64,000 bases of DNA from Hyphomicrobiales bacterium. GTDB taxonomy: Bacteria > Pseudomonadota > Alphaproteobacteria > Rhizobiales > Rhizobiaceae. Positions within the stretch are counted from its first letter, which is position 1. Each line of letters begins with the position of its first letter. Of this stretch, positions 35,884 through 44,353 are shown piece after piece. The notes below the pieces were generated by a model. That model did not search any database. It was not told the origin of the DNA and worked only from the letters and a program-made list of their open reading frames with translations. Location of the stretch: the NCBI GenBank assembly GCA_900465665.1, contig UBJO01000008.1, forward strand, positions 1-64,000, written 5' to 3'. Position numbers and translations under genes: made by a program.

Positions 35884-36672
35884 ATGAGAGCGCTTGCCAT
35901 TGCAGCAACGGGCATGGATGCCCAGCAGACCAACCTTGAGGTCATCGCGAACAACATCGCGAACATCAACACCACAGGCTTCAAGCGCGCCCGCGCCGAG
36001 TTCACCGATCTGCTCTACCAGACCGAACGCGCGCAGGGCGTCTCCAACCGCGCCAACCAGGCGATCGTGCCCGAAGGCGCGAATATCGGTCTCGGTGTCC
36101 AGACGTCGGCTGTCCGCAACCTGCACATCCAGGGCGAACTCGCCCAGACCGGCAACGACCTCGACGTGGCGCTGATCGGCCGTGGCTTCTTCCAGATCCA
36201 GGCGCCTGACGGCACGACGCTCTACACCCGCGCCGGCGCGTTCAACAAGAACGAAACCGGCCAGATCGTCACCGTCGACGGCTACACCGTCGCGCCGAAC
36301 ATCACCATTCCCGTCGGTTCGACACAGCTGACCATCAGCCGCTCCGGCGAAGTCACCGCGGTGCTGCCGGGCCAGACAACGCCCACGACTCTCGGACAGC
36401 TGCAGATCGCCGACTTCGTCAACGAAGCAGGCCTGAAGCCGCTCGGCGACAACCTCTTCCAGGAAACGCCGGCCTCCGGCCAGCCTGTCGTCGGCACGCC
36501 TGACGATCCGGGTTACGGCTATCTGAAGCAGAGCTACCTGGAATCGTCCAACGTCGACCCGGTGAAGGAAATCACCGAGCTGATCTCGGCGCAGCGCGCT
36601 TACGAAATGAACTCGAAAGTCATCACCACCGCCGACGAAATGGCCTCCATCGTCAGCAAGAACCTGAAGTAA
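35884..36672 (+). CDS. flgG: Flagellar distal rod protein FlgG
   Basis: The 262-residue distal rod protein has the N-terminal [20 protein letters not shown] motif, the FlgG-specific region ([20 protein letters not shown]) and the C-terminal [20 protein letters not shown] helix. Its length matches the family norm of about 260. Confidence 0.97.
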   Translation: MRALAIAATGMDAQQTNLEVIANNIANINTTGFKRARAEFTDLLYQTERAQGVSNRANQAIVPEGANIGLGVQTSAVRNLHIQGELAQTGNDLDVALIGRGFFQIQAPDGTTLYTRAGAFNKNETGQIVTVDGYTVAPNITIPVGSTQLTISRSGEVTAVLPGQTTPTTLGQLQIADFVNEAGLKPLGDNLFQETPASGQPVVGTPDDPGYGYLKQSYLESSNVDPVKEITELISAQRAYEMNSKVITTADEMASIVSKNLK

Positions 36673-36689
36673 CAGGGAAGGGCCGAAAC

Positions 36690-37175
36690 ATGACGTTTTG
36701 CCGGGTAGAACATCTTCGTGGATGGGTGAAAGCCGCACTCGTTGCGGCCATGAGCCTTGCGGCGCCGACGGCTTTTGCCGCCGCCAACATGGGTTACGCG
36801 GTCATTCCGACCACCATCATCTACCCCGGCGAAACGATCTCCAGCGCCCAGCTACAGGAAGTCGAAGTCACCAACCCGAACCTGCAGGGCGATTACGCCA
36901 AGTCCATTCGTGAGGTGGACGGCATGATCTCCAAGCGCACACTGCTCCCCGGCCAGTCGATTTCCGTCTCGGCGCTCCGCGAACCCTATACCGTGACGCG
37001 CGGTTCTTCGATCCGCCTGGTCTTTACGGTTGGCGCGATGGCGATCTCGGCCGCCGGCTCCCCGCTTGAAGACGGCATGACCGGCCAGATGGTCCGTGTC
37101 CGCAACATGGACTCCGGCGTCATCGTCAGCGGCACCGTGCTCGCGAACGGCACCATACACGTGGCTGCAAAATGA
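36690..37175 (+). CDS. flgA: Flagellar P-ring assembly chaperone FlgA
   Basis: The 161-residue periplasmic protein has a signal peptide (positive N-terminus, then VKAALVAAMSLAAPTAFAAA with cleavage near residue 31) and a SAF-like domain (ISKRTLLPGQSISVSALREP). It helps FlgI polymerise into the P ring and sits directly before flgI, overlapping it by ATGA. It is shorter than enteric FlgA, as in other rhizobia. Confidence 0.93.
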   Translation: MTFCRVEHLRGWVKAALVAAMSLAAPTAFAAANMGYAVIPTTIIYPGETISSAQLQEVEVTNPNLQGDYAKSIREVDGMISKRTLLPGQSISVSALREPYTVTRGSSIRLVFTVGAMAISAAGSPLEDGMTGQMVRVRNMDSGVIVSGTVLANGTIHVAAK

Positions 37176-38293
37176 AAATCCTATTTCGCCTTTTCATCGC
37201 ACTCGCAATGCTCGCGCCGAACGTCCTGGCTGTCACGCCGGCGTCGGCAATGAGCTCGCGTATCAAGGATATCGCCTCGCTGCAGGCGGGCCGCGACAAC
37301 CAGCTGATCGGCTACGGCCTCATCGTCGGTCTCCAGGGGACGGGCGACGGCTTCCGTGCATCGCCTTTCACCGAACAGTCGATGCGCGCGATGCTGCAGA
37401 ACCTCGGCATCTCTACGCAGGGCGGCCAATCGAACGCCAAGAACACCGCGGCAGTCATGGTCACCGCCAACCTGCCGCCGTTCGCAAGCCCGGGCAGCCG
37501 GCTCGACGTAAACGTCAGCTCGCTGGGTGATGCCACGTCGCTGCGCGGCGGAACGCTGATCATGACCTCGCTCTCGGGCGCCGACGGCCAGATCTACGCC
37601 GTCGCCCAGGGCTCGGTTGTGGTCTCCGGCTTCACGGCGCAGGGCCAGGCCGCAACGGTTACCGAAGGAGTGACGACGGCCGGTCGCGTGCCGAGCGGCG
37701 CCATCATCGAGCGCGAGCTTCCGTCGCGCTTCAAGGATTCGATCAACCTCGTCCTGCAGCTGCGCAATCCGGATTTCTCCACTGCCGTGCGTATCGCCGA
37801 CGTGGTCAACGGCTACGCCCGCGCGCGCTTCGGCGGCCCTGTTGCCGAGCCGAAGGATGCGCAGGAGGTCATCGTCCAGAAGCCTCGCGAAGCGGACCTG
37901 ACGCGCCTGATGGCGGATATCGAAAATCTCGCGGTCGAAACCGATACGCCGGCCAAGGTCGTGATCAACGAGCGGACGGGGACGATCGTCATCGGGGCTG
38001 ATGTCCGCGTCTCACCGGTCGCGGTCAGCTATGGCACGCTCACCGTGCAGGTCACCGAGACGCCGCAGGTCATTCAGCCGGAGCCCTTCTCGCGCGGCGT
38101 CACCGCCGTCCAGCCGCAGACCGATATCCAGGCCCAGCAGACGGGTGGCAATGTCGCCCTGCTCGACGGACCTGATCTGAAAACGCTGGTGGCCGGCCTC
38201 AACAACATCGGCGTCAAGCCCGATGGCATCATCGCCATCCTGCAGGGCATCAAGTCGGCCGGTGCGCTGCAAGCGGAGCTTGTCCTGCAATGA
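37172..38293 (+). CDS. flgI: Flagellar P-ring protein FlgI
   Basis: The 373-residue secreted protein forms the P ring in the peptidoglycan layer. A signal peptide (FRLFIALAMLAPNVLAVTPA) precedes the mature IKDIASLQAGRDNQLIGYGL start; GLQGTGDGF and the C-terminal DLKTLVAGLNNIGVKPDGII are typical. It overlaps flgA and motE by ATGA. Confidence 0.97.
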   Translation: MKILFRLFIALAMLAPNVLAVTPASAMSSRIKDIASLQAGRDNQLIGYGLIVGLQGTGDGFRASPFTEQSMRAMLQNLGISTQGGQSNAKNTAAVMVTANLPPFASPGSRLDVNVSSLGDATSLRGGTLIMTSLSGADGQIYAVAQGSVVVSGFTAQGQAATVTEGVTTAGRVPSGAIIERELPSRFKDSINLVLQLRNPDFSTAVRIADVVNGYARARFGGPVAEPKDAQEVIVQKPREADLTRLMADIENLAVETDTPAKVVINERTGTIVIGADVRVSPVAVSYGTLTVQVTETPQVIQPEPFSRGVTAVQPQTDIQAQQTGGNVALLDGPDLKTLVAGLNNIGVKPDGIIAILQGIKSAGALQAELVLQ

Positions 38294-38838
38294 CGAAGAT
38301 CTCTTTTGCGAACATGACCGTTTCGGAACTGGCTAAGCGCCTGGTCTTGCCCGCGGCCGCCGTCGTCATGCTGACCATCCCTGGTGCCTTCGCGCAGGAA
38401 GCGCGCACCTCCGCAGGCGGCGAGCTCACCTCCGAGGAAGAAATCAAGCAGTTCTGCAGCAACATCGCCGAGCCCGCGCGCGATCAGCGCTATCTGCTCC
38501 AGAAGCAGGAACTCGACAAGCTCCGGGCCGACGTCGATAGCCGCATGGCCGAAATGACGAAGCGCCGCGACGAGTATCAGGACTGGCTGAAGCGTCGCAA
38601 CGACTTCCTGAAGCAGGCCGAGGCCGGGCTGACCGATATCTACAAGAAGATGAAGCCGGACGCCGCGGCGCTGCAGCTTCAGGAAGTGAAGGTCGAAGTG
38701 GCGGCCGCCGTGATCATGCGGCTGAACGCCACCCAGTCGAGCCTGATCCTGAACGAGATGGACCCGCAGAAGGCTGCGGTCATCGCCAACATCATCGCCA
38801 GCGCGTCCGATCCCAATACGTCGAAGGACCCCTCATGA
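38290..38838 (+). CDS. motE: Motility chaperone MotE
   Basis: The 182-residue periplasmic protein has a signal peptide (to about residue 37, FAQEA) and a long charged helix (about 60-130, with repeated EL-KLR and E-KVE patterns) typical of a coiled coil. In Sinorhizobium, MotE is a disulphide-linked dimer that protects MotC. A Cys (C57 in QFCSNIAEP) is available here for such a bond. It sits between flgI and flgH and overlaps both by four bases. Confidence 0.88.
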   Translation: MTKISFANMTVSELAKRLVLPAAAVVMLTIPGAFAQEARTSAGGELTSEEEIKQFCSNIAEPARDQRYLLQKQELDKLRADVDSRMAEMTKRRDEYQDWLKRRNDFLKQAEAGLTDIYKKMKPDAAALQLQEVKVEVAAAVIMRLNATQSSLILNEMDPQKAAVIANIIASASDPNTSKDPS

Positions 38839-39551
38839 AGAAGCGTTTCCCGGTCGCGATTGCCGCTGTTGCCATTCTGGCCGGCTGCCAATCCCCGCAG
38901 GCGATCAACGAGATCGGCCGTGCGCCCGCCATGAGCCCGATCGGCAGCGGTCTCGCCTATGGCCAGACGCAGCAGATGTCGATGTATCCGAAGCAGCCGC
39001 GCCAGGTCGCCCAGGGCTACTCGCTCTGGAGCGATTCCAAGGCCGCGCTGTTCAAGGACGCCCGCGCGCTCAACGTCGGCGATATCCTGACGGTCAACAT
39101 CTCGATCAATGACAAGGGCTCGTTCGAAAACAACACGAACCGCAGCCGCACCAACAGCAGCGGCCTGAACTGGGACGCGCAGGCCAACATTCTCGGCTGG
39201 AACCCGTCGTCGAAAACCGACGTCACCTATGGTTCAGACACGAGCACGGATGGCAAGGGCAAGATCGAGCGCACCGACAAGCTGACGCTGATGGTCGCGG
39301 CCGTCGTCACCGGTATTCTCGAGAACGGCAACCTTGTCGTCAGCGGCTCGCAGGAAGTGCGCCTGAACCAGGAACTGCGCATCTTGAACGTCGCCGGTAT
39401 CGTGCGTCCGCAGGACGTGACCGCCAACAACGAAATCTCCTACGACAGGATCGCCGAAGCGCGCATCTCCTATGGTGGCAGAGGCCGCCTGATGGAAGTG
39501 CAGCAGCCGCCGCGCGGCCAGCAGGCCGTCGATATCCTCTCGCCACTCTAA
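38835..39551 (+). CDS. flgH: Flagellar L-ring lipoprotein FlgH
   Basis: The 238-residue outer membrane lipoprotein has a signal peptide ending in the lipobox LAGC (lipidated C19). The conserved SLWSDSKAALFKDARALNVG and SGSQEVRLNQELRILNVAGI stretches define the L-ring domain. It overlaps motE and precedes fliL by 11 bases. Confidence 0.97.
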   Translation: MKKRFPVAIAAVAILAGCQSPQAINEIGRAPAMSPIGSGLAYGQTQQMSMYPKQPRQVAQGYSLWSDSKAALFKDARALNVGDILTVNISINDKGSFENNTNRSRTNSSGLNWDAQANILGWNPSSKTDVTYGSDTSTDGKGKIERTDKLTLMVAAVVTGILENGNLVVSGSQEVRLNQELRILNVAGIVRPQDVTANNEISYDRIAEARISYGGRGRLMEVQQPPRGQQAVDILSPL

Positions 39552-39562
39552 GGTCCGGCAAA

Positions 39563-40069
39563 ATGGCAGACGCAGAAGGCACCGAGGGCCAGCCGAAGAA
39601 GAAGTCGGCGATGATGATGACGATCATCGGTCTCGCCGTCCTCACCCTCCTTGGCGGCGGCGGTGGCTGGGTTGTCGGCGGCATGATCGCGCCCAGCGTG
39701 AAATCCGCGCAGCAGGCCGAACAGCCTGCTGCTGCCGAACCCGCAAAGGCCGGCGAGACGGGGCTCCAGAAGATCTCGACGGAAGCTAATAACGTCGTTC
39801 AGCTCGAGCCTATCACCTCGAACCTCGCCTATCCCTCGGAGAACTGGGTGCGCCTCGAAGTGGCGCTGCTCTTCTCCGGCCCGCCGGATGTGAAGCTCGC
39901 CGAGGATATCCATCAGGATATCATGGCCTATATCCGGACCGTTTCGCTGCAGCAGATCGAGGGTCCGCGCGGCTTCGAATATCTTAGGGATGACATCCAG
40001 GAGCGTGTTGACCTTCGGGCGCAGGGACGCGTATCGAAAGTCATGTTCAGGACCTTCGTCATCGAATGA
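39563..40069 (+). CDS. fliL: Flagellar basal-body protein FliL
   Basis: The 168-residue inner membrane protein has one membrane segment (about 17-40, preceded by KKKSAMMM) and a periplasmic stator-associating domain (LAYPSENWVRLEVALLF, TVSLQQIEGPRGFEYLRDD). It supports the stator around the MS ring. It overlaps fliP by ATGA. Confidence 0.93.
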   Translation: MADAEGTEGQPKKKSAMMMTIIGLAVLTLLGGGGGWVVGGMIAPSVKSAQQAEQPAAAEPAKAGETGLQKISTEANNVVQLEPITSNLAYPSENWVRLEVALLFSGPPDVKLAEDIHQDIMAYIRTVSLQQIEGPRGFEYLRDDIQERVDLRAQGRVSKVMFRTFVIE

Positions 40070-40803
40070 TTCGATTCCTAGTGATCTTGGCTGCCATGAT
40101 GGCGGTCCCGGAGCTGGCGCATGCGCAGCAGCTCCCGTCGAACCTGCTCAACCTGCCGGTGGACGGTTCGGTTGCGGCATGGATCATCCGCACCTTCGGC
40201 CTCTTGACCGTTCTGTCGGTCGCGCCCGGCATTCTGATCATGGTGACGAGCTTCCCCCGCTTCGTCATCGCCTTCTCCATCCTGCGCACCGGCCTCGGCC
40301 TCGCCTCCACTCCCTCGAACATGATCCTCTTGTCGCTGTCGCTGTTCATGACCTTCTACGTCATGCAACCGACCTTCGATCAGGCATGGCGGGATGGGGT
40401 TCAGCCGCTTCTGGCCAACCAGATCAACGAGCAACAGGCTGTCGAGCGTATCGCCGAGCCCTTCCGCACTTTCATGACACGCAACACCCGCGACAAGGAT
40501 CTGGCGCTCTTCGTCGATCTTGCCCGTGAGCGCGGCCAGGCGGTCGATACCGGCGCAACGATCGATTATCGCGTGCTCGTTCCCGCCTTCATGATCTCGG
40601 AAATCCGGCGCGGCTTCGAAATCGGCTTCCTGGTCGTTCTTCCCTTCCTCGTCATCGACCTGATCGTCGCCACCATCACCATGGCCATGGGCATGATGAT
40701 GCTGCCGCCGACATCGATCTCCCTGCCGTTCAAGATCCTGTTCTTCGTCCTGATCGACGGCTGGAACTTGCTGGTCGGCAGTTTGGTTCGCTCCTTCAAC
40801 TGA
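40066..40803 (+). CDS. fliP: Flagellar export-gate protein FliP
   Basis: The 245-residue core subunit of the type III export gate has a cleavable signal peptide (MIRFLVILAAMMAVPELAHA), as FliP characteristically does, and four further membrane segments. The stretches SVAPGILIMVTSFPRFVIAF and MGMMMLPPTSISLPFKILFF are highly conserved. It ends the flgB operon before a bidirectional terminator. Confidence 0.97.
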   Translation: MIRFLVILAAMMAVPELAHAQQLPSNLLNLPVDGSVAAWIIRTFGLLTVLSVAPGILIMVTSFPRFVIAFSILRTGLGLASTPSNMILLSLSLFMTFYVMQPTFDQAWRDGVQPLLANQINEQQAVERIAEPFRTFMTRNTRDKDLALFVDLARERGQAVDTGATIDYRVLVPAFMISEIRRGFEIGFLVVLPFLVIDLIVATITMAMGMMMLPPTSISLPFKILFFVLIDGWNLLVGSLVRSFN

Positions 40804-40842
40804 TACGCTGCACACGGACGACACCGTTCAACTCTTCAAAGC

Positions 40843-40873
40843 AAAAGGCCGGCGATCTGATCGCCGGCCTTTT
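40843..40873. terminator. Bidirectional terminator between fliP and the GT41 gene
   Basis: A 13-bp inverted repeat AAAAGGCCGGCGA / TCGCCGGCCTTTT with a 5-base loop gives a T run on both strands. It can stop transcripts from fliP (plus) and from the converging glycosyltransferase gene (minus). Confidence 0.9.
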
Positions 40874-40901
40874 GGTATTGCATGAGCCTTGAGTGGACTG
40901 C

Positions 40902-42824
40902 TCAGGCAGCGGTGATCGGGAACGGAGCAGTCCGCTCGGGAAGCGCCGGTACCGCCATGTGATCGGGAGACAGCCCCTGCTTGGCGCGCTCGACAGCCAT
41001 CTCGTAGGCTGTTTCCAGATGCCGGCAGAAACGCTCGGCATCGAAGAGCGGCTTGAGCAGCCGGTTGGTCTCGATCGTCTGCTTGAAGCCGGCAACGCGA
41101 TCCGGGTTGTTGTAGAGCTCGACGGCCGTGTCTTCGTAAGCCTTGACGTCGGCAGTCACCAGCTCCGGCAGTCCGAGCGCGTTGAGCAGGCTCTCGCTGA
41201 CTCTCGATGCGAAGTTCGTGCCCTTGAGCGTCAGCACGGGCAGCCCGCCCCAGAGCTGTTCGGAGGTCGTCGTATGGCCGTTATAGGGCCATGTGTCGAG
41301 CGCCAGATCGGCCACCTGCTGGCGGTTGATATGGTCCTGATACTGGTCGCTGTGGCCAGCAAAGATGATCCGCTTGGCGGGGATACCCTGCTTCTTGAAG
41401 TAGTCCCGGAGATTGGCTTCGCTCGCTTTCGACACGGCCATGATCCAGAGTACGCTGTCGGGCGTCCGGCGCAGGATGTTGCACCAGACATCGACGGTCT
41501 CCGGGGTAAGCTTGCGAGATGCGTTGAAGGACGCGAAGACGAACTTGTCGAAAGGCAGGCCGTATTGCGCGCGGCTGACTGGCTGCGGCATCGGCCGACC
41601 GATCGGGTCGTTCGGCTGGTAGGTGTCCGGCAGATGCACGAATTTTTCGTGGTAGTAGGGCTTCGACGTCTCGGGAAGCACGAAGCGGTCGCCGATGACG
41701 TAGTCGAGGTCGGTGCCTTGCGTACTGCCGGGAAATCCGATCCACGACATCTGAACGGGCGCGCAGCCATGGTTTAGGATCTGGCAGCGCGTTTCGAATG
41801 TCGGCCCCTTGAGGTCGATGACAACATCGATACCGTCTGCCCGCATCCGTGCGGCGACTTCTTCGTTGGAAAGGTCGCGCACTTCGACGATGCGGCCCCA
41901 GCGGTTCCGGTCGAACGTGTTGCTTTCGAGGTTCTTGGCGTTGGTATGGCAGTAGAGCGTCACGTCGAAACGGTCGCGATCATGCAGCTCCAGCACCCGG
42001 CCGATAAGCTTCATCGTGGCATGCTGCTCGAAGAAGTCGCTTGAGAGATAGCCGACGCGGATCTTCTGTGACCACTGATGCGGAGCCGCGCGGCGTGCCG
42101 CGGCCTGGCCCGGCGCAAGAACGCCCAACGCTCCTGCCTGGATGTTGAACTCTTCGTTGCCGCACCATTGGAGATTGTAGAATTCGCCTTCGTAGCTCAG
42201 GAACTCGCGCTCACCCTTCGCGAGAAGCTTGTCGAGCAGAGGCTTGTGAAGCGTGATTGCATTCAGGTCGCTGATATGGCGGCTGAAGATCAGATAGAGC
42301 AGACGGAAGCGGAGGTGGTGCGGGAAGCGCTTGAAAAGGCTGCGGGCCAGAAATGCTTGCGCTTCGTCGGATGGATTGGTCCTCAACATGCGCACGGCAA
42401 GCAGGGTGTGCTCGATGTTGCTGCTCTCGGCCAGCACCTTCGAGAAGGGGCTCAGCAATTCGTCCTTGCCGCGTTTCAGGTAGATCGATGCGAGCACATA
42501 GGCGATTTCCGCATCCAGGCTACGGTTCATCATATGGCGAAGGCCAAGCCTGAGCGCTTCGTTTTCATTGCCGGCTTCGAAGTGGAGAAGGGCAGCCTTG
42601 CGAGAGAACTCGGCGCCGCTGTCTCCAGCCTTGTCGCCGGCGAGCGCATAGGCCAACGCCGCATCGCCCTTCATGCCGAGTTGCACCAGTGTTCGGCCCA
42701 GCAGGGCGTAGGTCTTCGCGTCCTGCTGCGTCTCCAGAAGCGTGTTCAGAGTTGCCAGCGACCGAACGTAGTTCCCGCTTTGGAAGTCTTTCGATGCTGC
42801 GGAAAACGAAACCACATGATTCAC
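40902..42824 (-). CDS. TPR-containing O-GlcNAc-transferase-like (GT41/SPINDLY) protein, candidate flagellin glycosyltransferase
   Basis: The 640-residue soluble protein has an N-terminal helical repeat region (about 5-230; units such as AKTYALLGRTLVQLGMKGDA and DAEIAYVLASIYLKRGKDEL). The C-terminal catalytic domain resembles OGT: VGYLSSDFFEQHATMKLIG, SWIGFPGSTQGTDLDYVIGD, HLPDTYQPND and DTWPYNGHTTTSEQLWGGLP. Such enzymes attach a sugar from a nucleotide donor to Ser/Thr. Its place between fliP and four flagellin genes suggests flagellin as target. The GTG at 42824 has GAGGG seven bases upstream; a longer frame starts in unlikely sequence. Confidence 0.85.
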   Translation of the reverse strand: MNHVVSFSAASKDFQSGNYVRSLATLNTLLETQQDAKTYALLGRTLVQLGMKGDAALAYALAGDKAGDSGAEFSRKAALLHFEAGNENEALRLGLRHMMNRSLDAEIAYVLASIYLKRGKDELLSPFSKVLAESSNIEHTLLAVRMLRTNPSDEAQAFLARSLFKRFPHHLRFRLLYLIFSRHISDLNAITLHKPLLDKLLAKGEREFLSYEGEFYNLQWCGNEEFNIQAGALGVLAPGQAAARRAAPHQWSQKIRVGYLSSDFFEQHATMKLIGRVLELHDRDRFDVTLYCHTNAKNLESNTFDRNRWGRIVEVRDLSNEEVAARMRADGIDVVIDLKGPTFETRCQILNHGCAPVQMSWIGFPGSTQGTDLDYVIGDRFVLPETSKPYYHEKFVHLPDTYQPNDPIGRPMPQPVSRAQYGLPFDKFVFASFNASRKLTPETVDVWCNILRRTPDSVLWIMAVSKASEANLRDYFKKQGIPAKRIIFAGHSDQYQDHINRQQVADLALDTWPYNGHTTTSEQLWGGLPVLTLKGTNFASRVSESLLNALGLPELVTADVKAYEDTAVELYNNPDRVAGFKQTIETNRLLKPLFDAERFCRHLETAYEMAVERAKQGLSPDHMAVPALPERTAPFPITAA

Positions 42825-42980
42825 GGTCAACCCTCGTTCAGTTAGACGTCGAGCACCTCGCCACGCACCGCTTGACCGCGGACGCACGGGTGCCATTGCA
42901 CCTGTTCATGGCAGGTGAAGCTTGCCCGAAGCAGGAAGTCAGGGCCCTGGATCGATTGTGTTAAACAGGCGAGAGCGGAC

Positions 42981-42999
42981 TTAATATTCGATTAACCAT
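42981..42999 (+). promoter_or_regulatory. CtrA-type site upstream of flaA
   Basis: TTAA, seven bases, TTAACCAT: an exact match to the CtrA consensus TTAA-N7-TTAAC and to the TTAACCAT form of rhizobia. It is about 190 bases before the flaA ATG. Confidence 0.6.
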
Positions 43000-43107
43000 T
43001 TGTATTTGTTCGAAAAACTAAAAATGCTCATTAATCAGTCTGCAAGGTTTTGCTGCGAAATTCATCCTCGACATGACGGGTTTGGTCCCAATGCAGAATG
43101 ACCAAGT

Positions 43108-43155
43108 GGCATGAAGCCGAACCGTCATTGCCGGTAAGTAAGTCCGGTAATGTCC
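43108..43155 (+). promoter_or_regulatory. flaA leader element (GGCATGA box, CCGG hairpin, ATGTCC box)
   Basis: GGCATGA at 43108-43114, CCGG arms at 43131-43134 and 43144-43147 (loop of nine, closing G-U possible), then AATGTCC at 43149-43155. The ATG in the last box opens a 12-codon frame whose TGA overlaps the flaA ATG. Confidence 0.55.
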
Positions 43156-43184
43156 TCTATGGTATCGAATTTCGGGGACGTAAT

Positions 43185-44072
43185 ATGACCAGCATCAACA
43201 CCAACAATTCCGCAATGGCAGCGCTTCAGACGCTCCGTAGCGTCAATAACAACCTTTCGGACACGCAGAACGCCGTTTCCTCGGGTCTCCGCGTCGGCAA
43301 GGCTTCTGACAACGCCGCTTACTGGTCGATTGCTACGACCATGAAGTCCGACAACGGCGCTCTGTCGGCCGTTTCCGACGCTCTCGGCATGGGCGCCGCC
43401 AAGGTTGACACGGCTTACACCGCCGTCGAAAGCTCGATTGACGTTGTATCCGAGATCAAGTCCAAGCTCGTTGCTGCCACTGAAGACGGCGTCGACAAGG
43501 GCAAGATCAACGATGAAATCCAGCAGCTCCAGAAGCAGCTGGAAAGCATTTCGGCATCGGCTTCGTTCAACGGCGAAAACTGGGTTTCCAGCTCCGGCAC
43601 CGGCAAGACCATGTCCGTCGTTTCCTCGTTCATCCGCACGTCCACGGGCGTCAGCGTCAGCACGTCTGGCTACACGGCCGGCGCAAACGACCTGCTGTTC
43701 GCAGGCGGTTCGGGTATCCTCGACCGCGACGGCACCGGCACCAACACGTCTTCGCTCTCGAGCTTCACCATCAGCTCGACGACCACCAAGGGTGAGATCG
43801 ACGGCCTGATCACCGACGCTGAAAACGCTCTGAAGGACATGACCTCGCTCGGCTCCAAGCTCGGCTCGCTGCAGAAGGGCATCGACCTCCAGACCGACTT
43901 CGTTTCCAAGCTCTCGGACTCGATCGACTCCGGCGTTGGCCGTCTCGTCGACGCCGACATGGAAGAAGAGTCCAGCAAGCTTTCGGCACTCCAGACCCAG
44001 CAGCAGCTGGCGATCCAGTCGCTGTCGATCGCAAACTCCTCTTCGCAGAACATCCTGTCGCTCTTCCGTTAA
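43185..44072 (+). CDS. flaA: Flagellin FlaA
   Basis: The 295-residue filament protein has conserved N-terminal (MTSINTNNSAMAALQTLRSV) and C-terminal (LSALQTQQQLAIQSLSIANS, SQNILSLFR) helical domains around a short Ser/Thr-rich variable centre. The ATG at 43185 follows GGGGAC. Two long blocks are identical at DNA level to flaB (43284-43405 and 43531-43637). A strong terminator follows. Central Ser/Thr residues are possible glycosylation sites for the neighbouring GT41 protein. Confidence 0.96.
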   Translation: MTSINTNNSAMAALQTLRSVNNNLSDTQNAVSSGLRVGKASDNAAYWSIATTMKSDNGALSAVSDALGMGAAKVDTAYTAVESSIDVVSEIKSKLVAATEDGVDKGKINDEIQQLQKQLESISASASFNGENWVSSSGTGKTMSVVSSFIRTSTGVSVSTSGYTAGANDLLFAGGSGILDRDGTGTNTSSLSSFTISSTTTKGEIDGLITDAENALKDMTSLGSKLGSLQKGIDLQTDFVSKLSDSIDSGVGRLVDADMEEESSKLSALQTQQQLAIQSLSIANSSSQNILSLFR

Positions 44073-44103
44073 TAGCGGCGAACGCAGAATATCTGAAATC
44101 TCG

Positions 44104-44136
44104 TGCGGCCGGGCGTTCCCCGGCCGCATTTTTTTT
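44104..44136 (+). terminator. Terminator after flaA
   Basis: A 10-bp stem TGCGGCCGGG / CCCGGCCGCA with a 5-base loop is followed by eight T residues. Confidence 0.95.
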
Positions 44137-44271
44137 GGCCAGGGGACGTCTCGAGCTAAGTGCAAGTTATTTCTTAAATTTCTTCCCCGCGGATTTAGTC
44201 TTTCTTAACTATGTTGCGGTTTTATGGGCTCATCGAAACGGTGAGTTGATCAGCAAGAAGCGCGGTCAACA

Positions 44272-44315
44272 GGCATGAAGCTGTCCGCCGTTTCCGGTAA
44301 GAATCCGGAATGTCC
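44272..44315 (+). promoter_or_regulatory. flaB leader element
   Basis: GGCATGA at 44272-44278, a 6-bp hairpin TTCCGG / CCGGAA (44292-44297 and 44305-44310, loop of seven), then AATGTCC. The ATG at 44310 opens a 14-codon frame ending in TAA that overlaps the flaB ATG (TAATG). Confidence 0.55.
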
Positions 44316-44353
44316 CTTCGTATGAAAAATTGCCGAAAAAGGGGCTTTTTATA

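Larger units (their letters stand above)
42825..43184. other. Intergenic region between the GT41 gene and flaA
   Basis: About 360 bases without a gene. The half towards flaA is A+T-rich and holds a CtrA-like site (42981), GCAAGG at 43042, and the flagellin leader element (43108). The half towards the glycosyltransferase gene shows no clear promoter. Confidence 0.6.
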
